Assembly: GCA_934525675.1 (NCBI GenBank)
Contig: CAKSZH010000002.1
Coordinates: forward strand, 186,001 to 250,000
Direction: 5' to 3'
DNA length: 64,000 nucleotides
Source: an uncultured Eubacteriales bacterium
Lineage (GTDB): Bacteria > Bacillota > Clostridia > Oscillospirales > CAG-272
The position numbers were made by a program, and so were the translations under genes. Position 1 is the stretch's first letter. Every line of letters starts with the position of its first letter. This document shows positions 33,263-41,828 of the stretch, in pieces. The notes below the pieces were generated by a model, which ran no database searches, was not told where the DNA came from, and saw only the letters and a program-made list of their open reading frames with translations.

Positions 33263-34075
33263 ATGTCAGAATTTCTGGAGGCGATCCGCGAAGCGTCCGA
33301 CATGCCGCTTGACGGGGTAACCGACGGGGTCATTCTCGCAATGGCGGTAATTGTAGCCTTTCTTGTGATTGCATCCATCGTGGCGTTGGTTGTTTCCATC
33401 TTCCTTTCCGTTTCCTATATCCGGTACAACCGGAAGAAAGCAAGCTGCGGCAAAACGGGCGAACAGGTTGCAAGAGAAATCCTCGACCGGAACGGTCTGC
33501 AGAATATCCATGTTTCCAAAACGGGTTCGATCCTCTTCGGAAACAGTTACAGTCATTTTTTCAAAAAAGTTCGCCTGCGTCGCATGACCTGGAAAAAGGA
33601 CAGCGTCACTTCCCTCTCCATGGCTGCACAAAAGTCTTCTCTTGCGGTTCTTGACAAAGAGGGCGATCCGGATATGAAAGCACGCGTAAAGATGACGCCG
33701 TTTATTTATTTCGGTCCTCTTGCGTTCATTCCGTTGATTCTCATCGGTGCAGTACTTGATTTGTTTGTTTTCCATACCGGTAGCGGACTGTGTACCATCC
33801 TTGCCGCCTCGCTCGGACTTGTGATTTACATCATTTCCTTTGTAATGTCCGTACTCGTTCTCAAAACTGAAAAGAAAGCGCAGTCAATGGCTCTCCGTCT
33901 GATGAAGCAGGACGGTCTTGTGACAGACGAAGAAATCGAAATGAGCAAAAAACTGTTCCGCCTTTACAACATTGAGTACATCAATGATATGGTGATTGCG
34001 CTTCTGGAGTTGATTTACAGAATTCTTCAGATCGTCGCGTATGTCCAGGGAAGCTCCTCTTCCTCGGGGAAATAA
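33263..34075 (+). CDS. YugP-like membrane protein without the protease motif
   Basis: A 270-residue membrane protein resembling the YugP/Zn-peptidase-2 family in layout. There is an N-terminal helix, GKTGEQVAREILDRNGLQNI (family: TGAEAARMILDKNGL), a helical hairpin in the middle, and a C-terminal part with KLFRLYNIEYINDMVIALLE. Where the family has AAHECGHA (the zinc HExxH), this protein reads MAAQKSSLAV, so it cannot be an active protease of that type. CGGAGG precedes ATG 33263 and a strong terminator follows. It may be an inactive relative with a scaffold role. Confidence 0.65.
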   Translation: MSEFLEAIREASDMPLDGVTDGVILAMAVIVAFLVIASIVALVVSIFLSVSYIRYNRKKASCGKTGEQVAREILDRNGLQNIHVSKTGSILFGNSYSHFFKKVRLRRMTWKKDSVTSLSMAAQKSSLAVLDKEGDPDMKARVKMTPFIYFGPLAFIPLILIGAVLDLFVFHTGSGLCTILAASLGLVIYIISFVMSVLVLKTEKKAQSMALRLMKQDGLVTDEEIEMSKKLFRLYNIEYINDMVIALLELIYRILQIVAYVQGSSSSSGK

Positions 34076-34089
34076 ACGGGTTCCGCCCC

Positions 34090-34133
34090 AAACGCCGGCT
34101 GCATGTCCTCTCGGTATGCAGCCGGCGTTTTTA
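34090..34133 (+). terminator. Terminator after the YugP-like gene
   Basis: AACGCCGGCTGCAT and ATGCAGCCGGCGTT form a perfect stem, then TTTTTA. Confidence 0.93.
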
Positions 34134-34217
34134 TCGTTTTCGGTTCTTCCCTGTCGTATCAGAAGTCTGCGCCGGAGTAGGTTCCGAGCTTTACGGCCAT
34201 TGGCTTCCCAATGGTCG

Positions 34218-34528
34218 TTACATTTCGCCAACCAGGACTTCCGAATTTTCTACATTACAGTTATCAACCCGGACGGTCAGTTTTCCGTCCGCAAGTTCAA
34301 CGGTCGGTTTCCCGGTTACTCCCCCTGCAAACGTAATATTTTCCGCGGTCGCGTGGTTCATCGGAACGCTCGGTACTCTTCTCAATGGTCACGCTCTGCG
34401 TCCCCGTGCTGTAAACATTCATGTCTGTTTTGATATTATGGTACCGTTCCTCATCCCCTGCCGCACATGCGGAAAAGCACACCATCACGACGGCAAGGCA
34501 CAACAAAACAGCAATCAGACTTTTTCAT
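34218..34528 (-). pseudogene. Small lipoprotein gene with two frameshifts
   Basis: ATG 34528 follows GGAGAG. Read directly it is out of frame, but with one A less in the A5 run (34521-34525) it gives MKSLIAVLLCLAVVMVCFSA then CAAG, a lipoprotein signal with Cys. A second break near 34355-34360 shifts into ATAENITFAGGVTGKPTVEL and ends VENSEVLVGEM at 34218. It has its own good promoter. It may be a decayed gene or a gene with sequencing errors. Function unknown. Confidence 0.6.
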
Positions 34529-34627
34529 AACATCTCTCCTTCTCATCCGCAGATGTACGGTTTGTCCGCAAACACCCGAAAAATCCGACCGAAACACAGA
34601 GTCCGGGGTATCGTTACCCAATGTACC

Positions 34628-34647
34628 TTTGTATGTTAACGTACAAA
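34628..34647 (-). promoter_or_regulatory. 20-bp palindrome in the lipoprotein leader
   Basis: TTTGTATGTTAACGTACAAA is a dyad with one mismatched pair, 60 nt downstream of the promoter's start point and 100 nt before the ATG. It is a candidate repressor site. Confidence 0.5.
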
Positions 34648-34707
34648 TCTGACCGGAATGTCCGTTAAAATGAATCGCCGATCTGTGTTAACATCCGACT
34701 TGGGTCG

Positions 34708-34736
34708 ATTATAACAGGGTGTATCCACAAAGTCAA
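34708..34736 (-). promoter_or_regulatory. Sigma-A promoter of the lipoprotein gene
   Basis: On the minus strand TTGACT (34736-34731) and TATAAT (34713-34708), 17-bp spacer, near consensus. From 34737 to 34918 no gene is seen. Confidence 0.8.
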
Positions 34737-34918
34737 ACATATACCGCACAAAATATCTTGCAGATTCCGTTTGCTGATCCGGAAAGGGATGGACGTTATT
34801 TCCAGCTGTCAGGCGGGAGTCCGTACCGAGGAACTTCTCTTCTGCATATCCTCTTTGCGTGGCAGGTAAAACGCCGGCGCGAGAATACAGCTGCCCCCCC
34901 AAAAATTATCCTGTTTCT

Positions 34919-35797
34919 TCAATGTTCCAGAATCAGGCGTTCCAATTCCTTTGCCGCGACGCTGAGCACCTGTTCGTGCCGTTTGACCAGCCGGATTTCG
35001 CGTTCGGGAAGCGGCTTTTTTGTGCGGATGACCGAAACGCCCGTCACACCCGTCAGAAATTCGTTCGGAACAAACCCAACGCCGAGATCCGCTTTGACCA
35101 TCGGCAGAATCTGATCCGCGGTCGCCGCTTCGGTGGTTGGCTGATACAGAAGTCCCTCCTCACTGAAAAAACGGGAATAGAGTTCAAAAGATTTTGTTTC
35201 CGGACCAAGTGAAATGAGTGGGTAACGGAGCAATTCTCCGAAATCGACCGGTTTGTCGATCAGCTCCGGGAAAGCAGTGCTGCAAACCGCAACCTCCCGG
35301 AACTGCCGAACGGTCGTTTCATCAATCATGTGGGAAGGCATGGTCGGGGTGGTGACAACCGCGATGTCGGCAATTCCGTTTTTGATGGCATCGATCGCTT
35401 GGGGCGTGGAATGGTTGCTGATCTTCAGACGGATACCGGGATAGAGAGCACGATATTTTTTCAGAACCGGGAGCAACGCACAATGCAGCGCTACTTCACT
35501 TGCCGCAACATATACGGATCCGCTTTCCAGATTGCGGCTTTCCATGATTTCCGCTTCCCCCGCCTCCATACTTTCCACGGCAACGCTGACGTGACGGTAC
35601 AGTCGTTCGCCTTCCGGCGTCAGCTTCATGCCGCGGTTGTTTCGGATGAACAAGGGACACCCGATCTCGCTTTCCAGCGTTTTGATCGCTCGTGTCAGAT
35701 TCGGTTGACTGTTCAGAAGGAATTTTGCCGCCTGCGTCACATTCCCGTATTTTGCAACATAGTAAAAAATACGATAATAATCATAACTGATATACAT
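34919..35797 (-). CDS. LysR-family transcriptional regulator
   Basis: A 292-residue LysR regulator. The N-terminal HTH is YDYYRIFYYVAKYGNVTQAA and LLNSQPNLTRAIKTLESEIG, followed by the recognition wing GCPLFIRNNRGMKLTPEG. The ligand domain starts near residue 90 (GSVYVAASEVALHCALLPVL). GGAGG precedes ATG 35797; the longer frame to 35872 is not supported. It is divergent from the cytidylate-kinase-like/MATE pair, which it probably controls, possibly in answer to a toxic compound exported by MATE. Confidence 0.92.
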   Translation of the reverse strand: MYISYDYYRIFYYVAKYGNVTQAAKFLLNSQPNLTRAIKTLESEIGCPLFIRNNRGMKLTPEGERLYRHVSVAVESMEAGEAEIMESRNLESGSVYVAASEVALHCALLPVLKKYRALYPGIRLKISNHSTPQAIDAIKNGIADIAVVTTPTMPSHMIDETTVRQFREVAVCSTAFPELIDKPVDFGELLRYPLISLGPETKSFELYSRFFSEEGLLYQPTTEAATADQILPMVKADLGVGFVPNEFLTGVTGVSVIRTKKPLPEREIRLVKRHEQVLSVAAKELERLILEH

Positions 35798-35855
35798 GCC
35801 GATCCTCCGAGCCGAATAATACGTTTTTGATATGGCAGTCATACAAAAGAAAGAT

Positions 35856-35884
35856 TTTACACATACCAACAATCAGATTATAAT
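35856..35884 (+). promoter_or_regulatory. Sigma-A promoter of the kinase-like/MATE pair
   Basis: TTTACA (35856-35861) and TATAAT (35879-35884) with a 17-bp spacer, in the intergenic region shared with the LysR gene. Confidence 0.8.
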
Positions 35885-35946
35885 ATGCCCGTACAGAAAA
35901 ATCAAGAGTAAATTCTGATTGATTTCAATCATTTCCGGGGGAAAAA

Positions 35947-36579
35947 ATGAAAAACACAATCATCTGTATCGGAAGGCAATACGGAAGCGGCGGACGGGAG
36001 ATCGGCGAAAAGCTTGCAGAGCGGCTCGGCGTAACCTGCTATGACAAACTGCTGATAAAAAAGGCTGCGGCGGAAGCCGGACTTTCCGTTGAAACGGTGG
36101 AAGCGGACGAAGAAAAGCCGATCGGACTTTGTACCATGGTGTCCGGAAATCCCTTTGCGGACAGCGCCACGATTGGCGAAACCTTTTATTCCGAAAAGCA
36201 AAGGGTATTTGAAGCTGAAAGCAACACGATCCGCGAAATTGCCAAAAAGGGACCCTGTGTGATTATCGGTCGCTGTGCTTCCGCTATCCTGCGGGAAGCC
36301 GGCTTTGACGTACTTTCCGTATTTGTCTACGCGGATCGGGATGACCGTGCAAGACGGATTGCGGAGCGAAACGGAATAGATACCAAGACCGCACTCCGCA
36401 AAGCAGAAAAAATTGACCGGATGCGGAAAAAGTACTTTGATTTCTATTCGGACACTCCTTGGGGAGATCCGAGCAGTTATGATCTGATGATCTCTTCCGG
36501 ACGATACGGAATCGACGGGACTGTCGACGTGATCCTGAAGGCACTGAGCGATGAGTCGGAGGTACCTTCTCATGAATAA
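35947..36579 (+). CDS. Cytidylate kinase-like family protein
   Basis: A 210-residue P-loop protein of the cytidylate-kinase-2 family: CIGRQYGSGGREIGEKLAER at the N-terminus (a modified P-loop), CYDKLLIKKAAAEAG, VIIGRCASAIL and YADRDDRARRIAERNG (lid). Members lie beside regulators and transporters in many Clostridia and their substrate is not established. Upstream of ATG 35947 lies GGGGGAAAA. The stop overlaps the start of the MATE gene by 8 nt. Confidence 0.88.
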   Translation: MKNTIICIGRQYGSGGREIGEKLAERLGVTCYDKLLIKKAAAEAGLSVETVEADEEKPIGLCTMVSGNPFADSATIGETFYSEKQRVFEAESNTIREIAKKGPCVIIGRCASAILREAGFDVLSVFVYADRDDRARRIAERNGIDTKTALRKAEKIDRMRKKYFDFYSDTPWGDPSSYDLMISSGRYGIDGTVDVILKALSDESEVPSHE

Positions 36580-37933
36580 GGATCTGACAGTCGGAAAACC
36601 CGAATCGGTTCTCTGCAAATTCTGTTTGCCGCTGTTCGGAAGCATCATTTTTCAGCAGCTTTACAATATTGCCGACAGTTTTGTAGCAGGAAAATTCATC
36701 GGAGACAATGCGCTTGCGGCGGTCGGCAACAGCTATGAGATCACCCTGATCTTCATTGCATTTGCATTCGGCTGTAATATCGGTTGCTCCGTGCTGGCGG
36801 CGCAGTTATTCGGTGCCAAGCGGTACAATGATATGAAGAGCGCCGTTTATACCGCGCTGATTACAAGCACGGCACTGTGCATTTTACTGATGGCGATCGG
36901 TATGCTCTTCTGCGACAGCCTGTTGCAGCTGATCAAGACTCCGGCGGAAGTTTTTGCAGATTCAAAGCTGTATCTTGACATTTATATTATGGGACTTCCG
37001 TTCGTCTTTCTTTATAATGTGGCAACCGGTATTTTCTCGGCACTCGGGGATTCAAAAACGCCGTTTATCTTCCTTGCCTGCTCTTCGCTTTCCAACATCG
37101 GCGTAGATATTCTCTTTGTCACCGCATTCCGGATGGGTGTCGCCGGTGTCGCATGGGCAACCTTCCTCTGCCAGGGAATCAGCTGTGTGCTGGCACTGAT
37201 TGTGGTCTTCCGCAGATTCCGCAAAATCCGGACGGAGGGAAAAGTCCGTATTTTCTCATGGCAGCACTTCGGCAGTTTCTCCGTGATCGCGGTACCGAGT
37301 ATTCTCCAGCAGAGCTTTATTTCGGTCGGCAACATCGTCATTCAGAGCGTTATCAACGGCTTCGGACCCGCGGTCATGGCTGGCTACTCTGCATCTGTCA
37401 AGTTAAACAATATGGTCATTACTTCCCTGACAACGCTTGGGAACGGTATCTCCAATTTCACGGCGCAAAACCTCGGTGCGGCAAAATTTGACCGAATCAA
37501 AGCAGGCTTCCGTGCAGGGGTAAAGCTGGTCTGGGCACTCTGTGTACCGCTGGTTCTGCTTTATGAGTTCGCGGGACGGTGGCTTGTTTACATCTTTCTT
37601 GAAAGTCCGACCGGGGCGGCAATGGATACCGGCGTGCTGTTCTTACGGATTGTTTCTCCCTTCTATTTCATTGTTGCGGCAAAGCTTGTATCCGACGGCG
37701 TGCTCCGCGGTGCGGGCATGATGAAGGAATTCATGATTGCAACCTTCACGGACCTGGTCCTGCGGGTAGCGCTCGCAGAGATTCTGTCCCGCACTGCGCT
37801 CGGCACCACCGGAATCTGGCTCTCCTGGCCGATCGGTTGGACCATTGCGGCTGTTCTCTCCATTTTGTTCTATGTAACGACCAAATGGGAGAAAAAGAAA
37901 CAAGGTCCCGCCGAACAACAGGCGCTCAGTTAA
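36572..37933 (+). CDS. MATE-family efflux transporter
   Basis: A 453-residue polytopic protein with about 12 membrane helices in two related halves. It has LYNIADSFVAGKFIGDNALA, a standard MATE first-repeat motif, and its second-half counterpart near VINGFGPAVMAGYSASVKLN. It exports cationic compounds or metabolites using a sodium or proton gradient. ATG 36572 sits 9 nt after CGGAGG inside the end of the kinase-like gene; ATG 36551 is too early. Translation is coupled. Confidence 0.93.
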   Translation: MNKDLTVGKPESVLCKFCLPLFGSIIFQQLYNIADSFVAGKFIGDNALAAVGNSYEITLIFIAFAFGCNIGCSVLAAQLFGAKRYNDMKSAVYTALITSTALCILLMAIGMLFCDSLLQLIKTPAEVFADSKLYLDIYIMGLPFVFLYNVATGIFSALGDSKTPFIFLACSSLSNIGVDILFVTAFRMGVAGVAWATFLCQGISCVLALIVVFRRFRKIRTEGKVRIFSWQHFGSFSVIAVPSILQQSFISVGNIVIQSVINGFGPAVMAGYSASVKLNNMVITSLTTLGNGISNFTAQNLGAAKFDRIKAGFRAGVKLVWALCVPLVLLYEFAGRWLVYIFLESPTGAAMDTGVLFLRIVSPFYFIVAAKLVSDGVLRGAGMMKEFMIATFTDLVLRVALAEILSRTALGTTGIWLSWPIGWTIAAVLSILFYVTTKWEKKKQGPAEQQALS

Positions 37934-37977
37934 AACAAAGCGTCAGTTGTTCCGAAAGAGAATTCCATATAGAAGAG

Positions 37978-38008
37978 GTCAGCCACAGACGGGTCCGTCT
38001 GTGGCTGA
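37978..38008. terminator. Hairpin between MATE and the ECF operon
   Basis: GTCAGCCACAGACGG and CCGTCTGTGGCTGAC form a perfect 14-15 bp stem between convergent operons. Neither side has a strong T run, so efficiency is uncertain. Confidence 0.65.
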
Positions 38009-38083
38009 CTCTCTGTTATGCCGGTAGCTGCCCACCCGTAAACACGGACAACGTATCACGCTTTATACGCAGTTTTTTCGGAA

Positions 38084-38758
38084 TTATAATTGATATTTGA
38101 CCTTGATCCGCTCCAGAATTTTTCCGATCGGACGTGCAAATAACATAAGAAATATGACGTTGGAAACCGCATAAATCGCAGTAAACGGTGCCGCGGATAC
38201 CAAAGCACCCAAATACCGCGAAAAGTTGAAGTATCCATCCGCCCAAAGGACGGTCCAGATATCCATGAGAAAAGAATACAGAACCCCGGAAATAACGGCA
38301 TACACCGCTAAGATGATTCTGTTCTTTTTCAGTGGTTCGGCAAGCAGACCGGCAATGAGACCAATGATTCCCCAGCTGAACATCTGAAACGGGGTCCATG
38401 GCCCTTGCCCGAAATAAAAGTTTGAGATCACCGCCGACAATGCGCCCGTCAGAAACCCAGCTTCGCCGCCGAAATACATAGCCGTAATGACCACGATTGC
38501 CGTCACCGGTTTGAACCCGGGAAGCGGCGTGAACAGAATCCGGCCGATAACGGACAACGCCGTCATACAGGCAATCAGAACCATGCGTTTTGCATCCGCC
38601 CCGCTTCGTTCAAAATGCAGAAAAAACGGAATACAGGCAAGAATCGCAATCGCAAGGGAAATCCACGCAAACTGTCTGTCCTGAAACAGGATTGCGCCAC
38701 CGACTGCGACCGCGGGTATCAGAACGCACAGGATTCCGTAGGAGAATACCTTTTTCAT
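38084..38758 (-). CDS. ECF transporter S component, cobalamin by context
   Basis: A 224-residue integral membrane protein with about 6 hydrophobic segments. The segments RMVLIACMTALSVIGRILF, then GFKPVTAIVVITAMYFGGEA and FQMFSWGIIGLIAGLLA are the pattern of ECF substrate-binding S components. Its ATG overlaps the stop of the ATPase gene (ATGA). It is the last gene of a unit led by a cobalamin riboswitch, so vitamin B12 or a corrinoid is the expected ligand. The S family itself cannot be told from sequence alone. Confidence 0.85.
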   Translation of the reverse strand: MKKVFSYGILCVLIPAVAVGGAILFQDRQFAWISLAIAILACIPFFLHFERSGADAKRMVLIACMTALSVIGRILFTPLPGFKPVTAIVVITAMYFGGEAGFLTGALSAVISNFYFGQGPWTPFQMFSWGIIGLIAGLLAEPLKKNRIILAVYAVISGVLYSFLMDIWTVLWADGYFNFSRYLGALVSAAPFTAIYAVSNVIFLMLFARPIGKILERIKVKYQL

Positions 38759-40398
38759 ACCCCCGCTCCTTCGGTGCAGAATCTCACCACTTGCTCACAG
38801 GTTACCGCGTTGGGACAAATACTGCGCGCCATGCGGTTTGCGGCAGTGGTATAAAAAGTATTCCCGCCGAAAAATTTCGAGGGGGTGTCTGCCGAAAGAA
38901 TTTCGCCGTCAAAGAAAAGAGCGGAACGATCCGCAACACCGGCGGCAAATTCCACATCGTGCGTCACCATAAGAACCGTGACGCCATCTTTCTTGAGTGC
39001 TTTCAGAAGTGCAGCCAACTCGAGCTTTGCACCTGCGTCAATTCCCTTTGTGGGCTCATCCAGGAGTAAAATCTTCGGCTCGGTCAGAAGCACCTTGGCA
39101 AGGGCGCATTTCTGCTGTTCCCCGCCGCTGAGGTCAAAAGGATTTCGGTCCAGCAGATGAGAAATACCGAGTTTTGCGGCAATACCGAGTATCTTTTCTT
39201 CCCGGTTCTTAGCCGGAACTCCGTGTGCTTCCAGGATTTCATCAAAATCGGCACGCACGCAATCCCGCACAAATACCGTTTGCGGATTCTGCGGCAAAAG
39301 AGTCAGATTCTGCCGATAAAGCGAGTTTCCCCTGTAATCCCTGATCGGAATCCCCGCTACGGTGACTTTGCCGCGATACGCCTTGCCGATACCGGCAAGT
39401 ACATTCAACATGGTGGTTTTTCCGCTCCCGTTTCCGCCGAGCACCGCATAGATTTCACGTTGATATACCCGTAACATCGTACCGCGCAGAATGTCCGGCA
39501 GGTCCCTTTCGTAACGGAACCAGACATTTTTAAGTTCCAGCACAACCGTTTTGCTGTGCAGGTATTCCGTCTCGGGAAGGTTTCCGGAGCGATCCGAAAA
39601 ATGCCGCTCCAGGAAATCTCTGCCCTCACGTACCGTAAGGGGACAATCATCCGGAATTCCGAGAGACCGGAAGATTCTGACCGCACTCGGGAGCGCTGCC
39701 TGCATCGGATGCTGTGCCGGCAGGGCGTTTCCGAGCGCCTTCGGGGTACCGTCAAAGAGTATTCTTCCGCCATCCATGAGAAGTGCCCGGTCCGCAATCT
39801 GAAAAACTTCTTCCAGACGGTGCTCCACCAGAAGGATGGTCAGTCCGAATTCCCTGTTCAGTTTCTGAAGCGTGGAAATGAAATCGGATGCCGCAATCGG
39901 ATCAAGCTGACTGGTCGGCTCATCAAGAATCAGGACTTTGGGTTGCATCACCATAACCGACGCAAGGTTCAGGAGCTGTTTCTGCCCGCCGGATAACTCG
40001 TCCGTTCTCTTCCGGAACCAATTCTCGATCCCGAAGTAATTTGCCATTTCTCCGACGCGGCGACGGATTTCTTCTGTCGGAACGCCGAGGTTTTCCAGCC
40101 CGAATGCCAGTTCATGCCAAACTTTGTCGGTCACAATCTGCTGATCTGGATTCTGCAGGACATAACCGATTTCTCTCGGGGTTCTCTCGCCGCCGGAATA
40201 GGTAATGTCCCCGCTCAGCTCCCCTGCGGGCGCAAGCTCCGGCTTAATCAGGCGAAGCAGGGTTGTTTTCCCGCAACCTGATTCCCCGCATATCACGATA
40301 AATTCTCCGCTCTGAACGGTAAAGGAAGCCCGGTCCACGGCATAGGTTTCGGTTCCGGGGTAACGGAAGCTCAGATCTTTGACTTGCAGCAATTCCAT
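38755..40398 (-). CDS. ECF transporter ATPase, two ABC domains fused
   Basis: A 547-residue fusion of the two energising ATPases of an ECF transporter. Domain 1 has Walker A GESGCGKTTLLR (about 38) and LSGGQKQLLNLASVMV with LILDEPTSQLDP. Domain 2 begins near 300, with GGNGSGKTTMLN and LSGGEQQKCALAKVLL, LLLDEPTKGIDA. ATG 40398 with AGAGG upstream is the start; the longer frame overlaps the T gene more than needed. It overlaps the T gene by 28 nt. It powers uptake by the S and T subunits. Confidence 0.93.
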   Translation of the reverse strand: MELLQVKDLSFRYPGTETYAVDRASFTVQSGEFIVICGESGCGKTTLLRLIKPELAPAGELSGDITYSGGERTPREIGYVLQNPDQQIVTDKVWHELAFGLENLGVPTEEIRRRVGEMANYFGIENWFRKRTDELSGGQKQLLNLASVMVMQPKVLILDEPTSQLDPIAASDFISTLQKLNREFGLTILLVEHRLEEVFQIADRALLMDGGRILFDGTPKALGNALPAQHPMQAALPSAVRIFRSLGIPDDCPLTVREGRDFLERHFSDRSGNLPETEYLHSKTVVLELKNVWFRYERDLPDILRGTMLRVYQREIYAVLGGNGSGKTTMLNVLAGIGKAYRGKVTVAGIPIRDYRGNSLYRQNLTLLPQNPQTVFVRDCVRADFDEILEAHGVPAKNREEKILGIAAKLGISHLLDRNPFDLSGGEQQKCALAKVLLTEPKILLLDEPTKGIDAGAKLELAALLKALKKDGVTVLMVTHDVEFAAGVADRSALFFDGEILSADTPSKFFGGNTFYTTAANRMARSICPNAVTCEQVVRFCTEGAGV

Positions 40399-41252
40399 AT
40401 GACAGCCTCTTTCACTTCGACGATAAAGGGTAAGAGCGATAATATTCCGAACAGGATATACACGGTGATGGCAAACGGCGAGCAATCAATGCGGCTGATC
40501 CGCGGATAAAACCGGAACGTCGTGGCGCCGGAGGCGGTTCCCGCAACCGTTACGGACATCAACACGACACTGACAGCAAGAAGAACACCGTCCCGCAGGG
40601 TAAACCGAAAGAGAGAAAAATTGGTGCGCTTTCCCTTCCCATACCCCCGCGCTTTCATGGAAGAAGCGGTTTCCATGGCATTTTCAAGCGACCATGAAAC
40701 CATTGCAAGAAAAATACGTCCCGTGCTTCTGAATTTGTCTACCATTCCCTTGCCGGAATAAAGTCCAATGGTTTTCTGGGCACATTTCACTTTTTTCATC
40801 TGCTTTTTGAACAGGGGAATAAAACGGAGCGACATTGACAGAACTAAGGAGAGCCTCGGAATCACTCTGCCGAACAGGTAAAGGAATTTATCACTCGTCA
40901 TAATCTCACTGTAACCTTTGCTCCACAGAAGAACGCCGATCACAACGACCGCGATGGCAATGCCGTAAACAAACGCTTCCATCGTCACGGGATTTCCGTT
41001 CAGAAAAAACAGCGGCGTCACGCCATTGTGGGAAAAAAGCGGGTTGGTGACAGCCACGAGCAGGAAAAGCGGAATGTAGAAACCAAGGTCCTCTGCCACA
41101 GAACCGCGTTTTCGCAGAGTGATACAAAACAGCACCGCGCCGAGAAAAGCACTTACAGACAGTACCGGGTTCTGGACGAACATGACGATTGTCAATTCCG
41201 AAAAAAAGTAGAGCAAAAGCACCAAAGGATGAACACCCGAAAATGCCTTCAA
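40371..41252 (-). CDS. ECF transporter T component (EcfT/CbiQ-like)
   Basis: A 293-residue membrane protein with about 5-6 helices and the cytoplasmic coupling motif SSMKARGYGKGKR that presses on the ATPases. VIPRLSLVLSMSLRFIPLFK is the conserved coupling helix region. The start is TTG 41252, with GGAAGGAGG ahead. TTG overlaps the stop of the DUF4430 gene as TTGA, so translation is coupled. The longer frame to 41393 covers that gene and is rejected. Confidence 0.9.
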   Translation of the reverse strand: MKAFSGVHPLVLLLYFFSELTIVMFVQNPVLSVSAFLGAVLFCITLRKRGSVAEDLGFYIPLFLLVAVTNPLFSHNGVTPLFFLNGNPVTMEAFVYGIAIAVVVIGVLLWSKGYSEIMTSDKFLYLFGRVIPRLSLVLSMSLRFIPLFKKQMKKVKCAQKTIGLYSGKGMVDKFRSTGRIFLAMVSWSLENAMETASSMKARGYGKGKRTNFSLFRFTLRDGVLLAVSVVLMSVTVAGTASGATTFRFYPRISRIDCSPFAITVYILFGILSLLPFIVEVKEAVIWNCCKSKI

Positions 41253-41803
41253 TTTGAACCTCCTTCCATCCAGACGCAACCGACATCTCTTCCGAGATCG
41301 CAGGTGTAGACCCATTCGATCGTTTGCCCGTCCCTGAGAACATATTTTGAACAGCCGTAATTCGGGAATTCCCCGTCCACGCGGTACATCCATCCCGACA
41401 AGGGACCGCAGGAAAACTCGTAAAGATAATGAATTCCCTGGATATAGACGCTCCCGAAACTGTTCTCGTTCGCGCCCTGATACTCCATCTGGATTTTGTT
41501 GTAGCGGACAGCCCGATCAAGTATGTCAAACACGGTGTCTCCCGGACGAAGGACATATCTGGTCGGCGGCAGGATCACGCCGTCGGACGGAACGAATTCT
41601 TCCGAACGAAGAGCGGGATCAAGATCATCAAAATTCTTCAGAATCGTGTCACACCGGATACTGATCGTAACGGTTTCACTCTCCGGTGTAATGTCATCAA
41701 TATGAGTCAGGTAGTATTCGTCCACCGACTGAATATTGGTGCCATTAATGACTACCGCAATCAACAGAATAATGACAAAAAGTGCAATAATGTCTTTTTT
41801 CAT
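41249..41803 (-). CDS. Membrane-anchored DUF4430 (transcobalamin C-terminal-like) protein
   Basis: A 184-residue protein. A signal anchor (IIALFVIILLIAVVI, residues 5-19) is followed by one DUF4430 domain: TVFDILDRAVRYNKIQMEYQ, YLYEFSCGPLSGWMYRVDGE, FPNYGCSKYVLRDGQTIEW. The fold is that of the C-terminal beta domain of transcobalamin and intrinsic factor, which closes over cobalamin. It lies right before the ECF T gene. I infer that it hands cobalamin to the ECF S component at the membrane face. A direct role in binding is not shown. Confidence 0.85.
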   Translation of the reverse strand: MKKDIIALFVIILLIAVVINGTNIQSVDEYYLTHIDDITPESETVTISIRCDTILKNFDDLDPALRSEEFVPSDGVILPPTRYVLRPGDTVFDILDRAVRYNKIQMEYQGANENSFGSVYIQGIHYLYEFSCGPLSGWMYRVDGEFPNYGCSKYVLRDGQTIEWVYTCDLGRDVGCVWMEGGSN

Positions 41804-41828
41804 GATCCGTCCCTCCTCTCTTCAGTTT

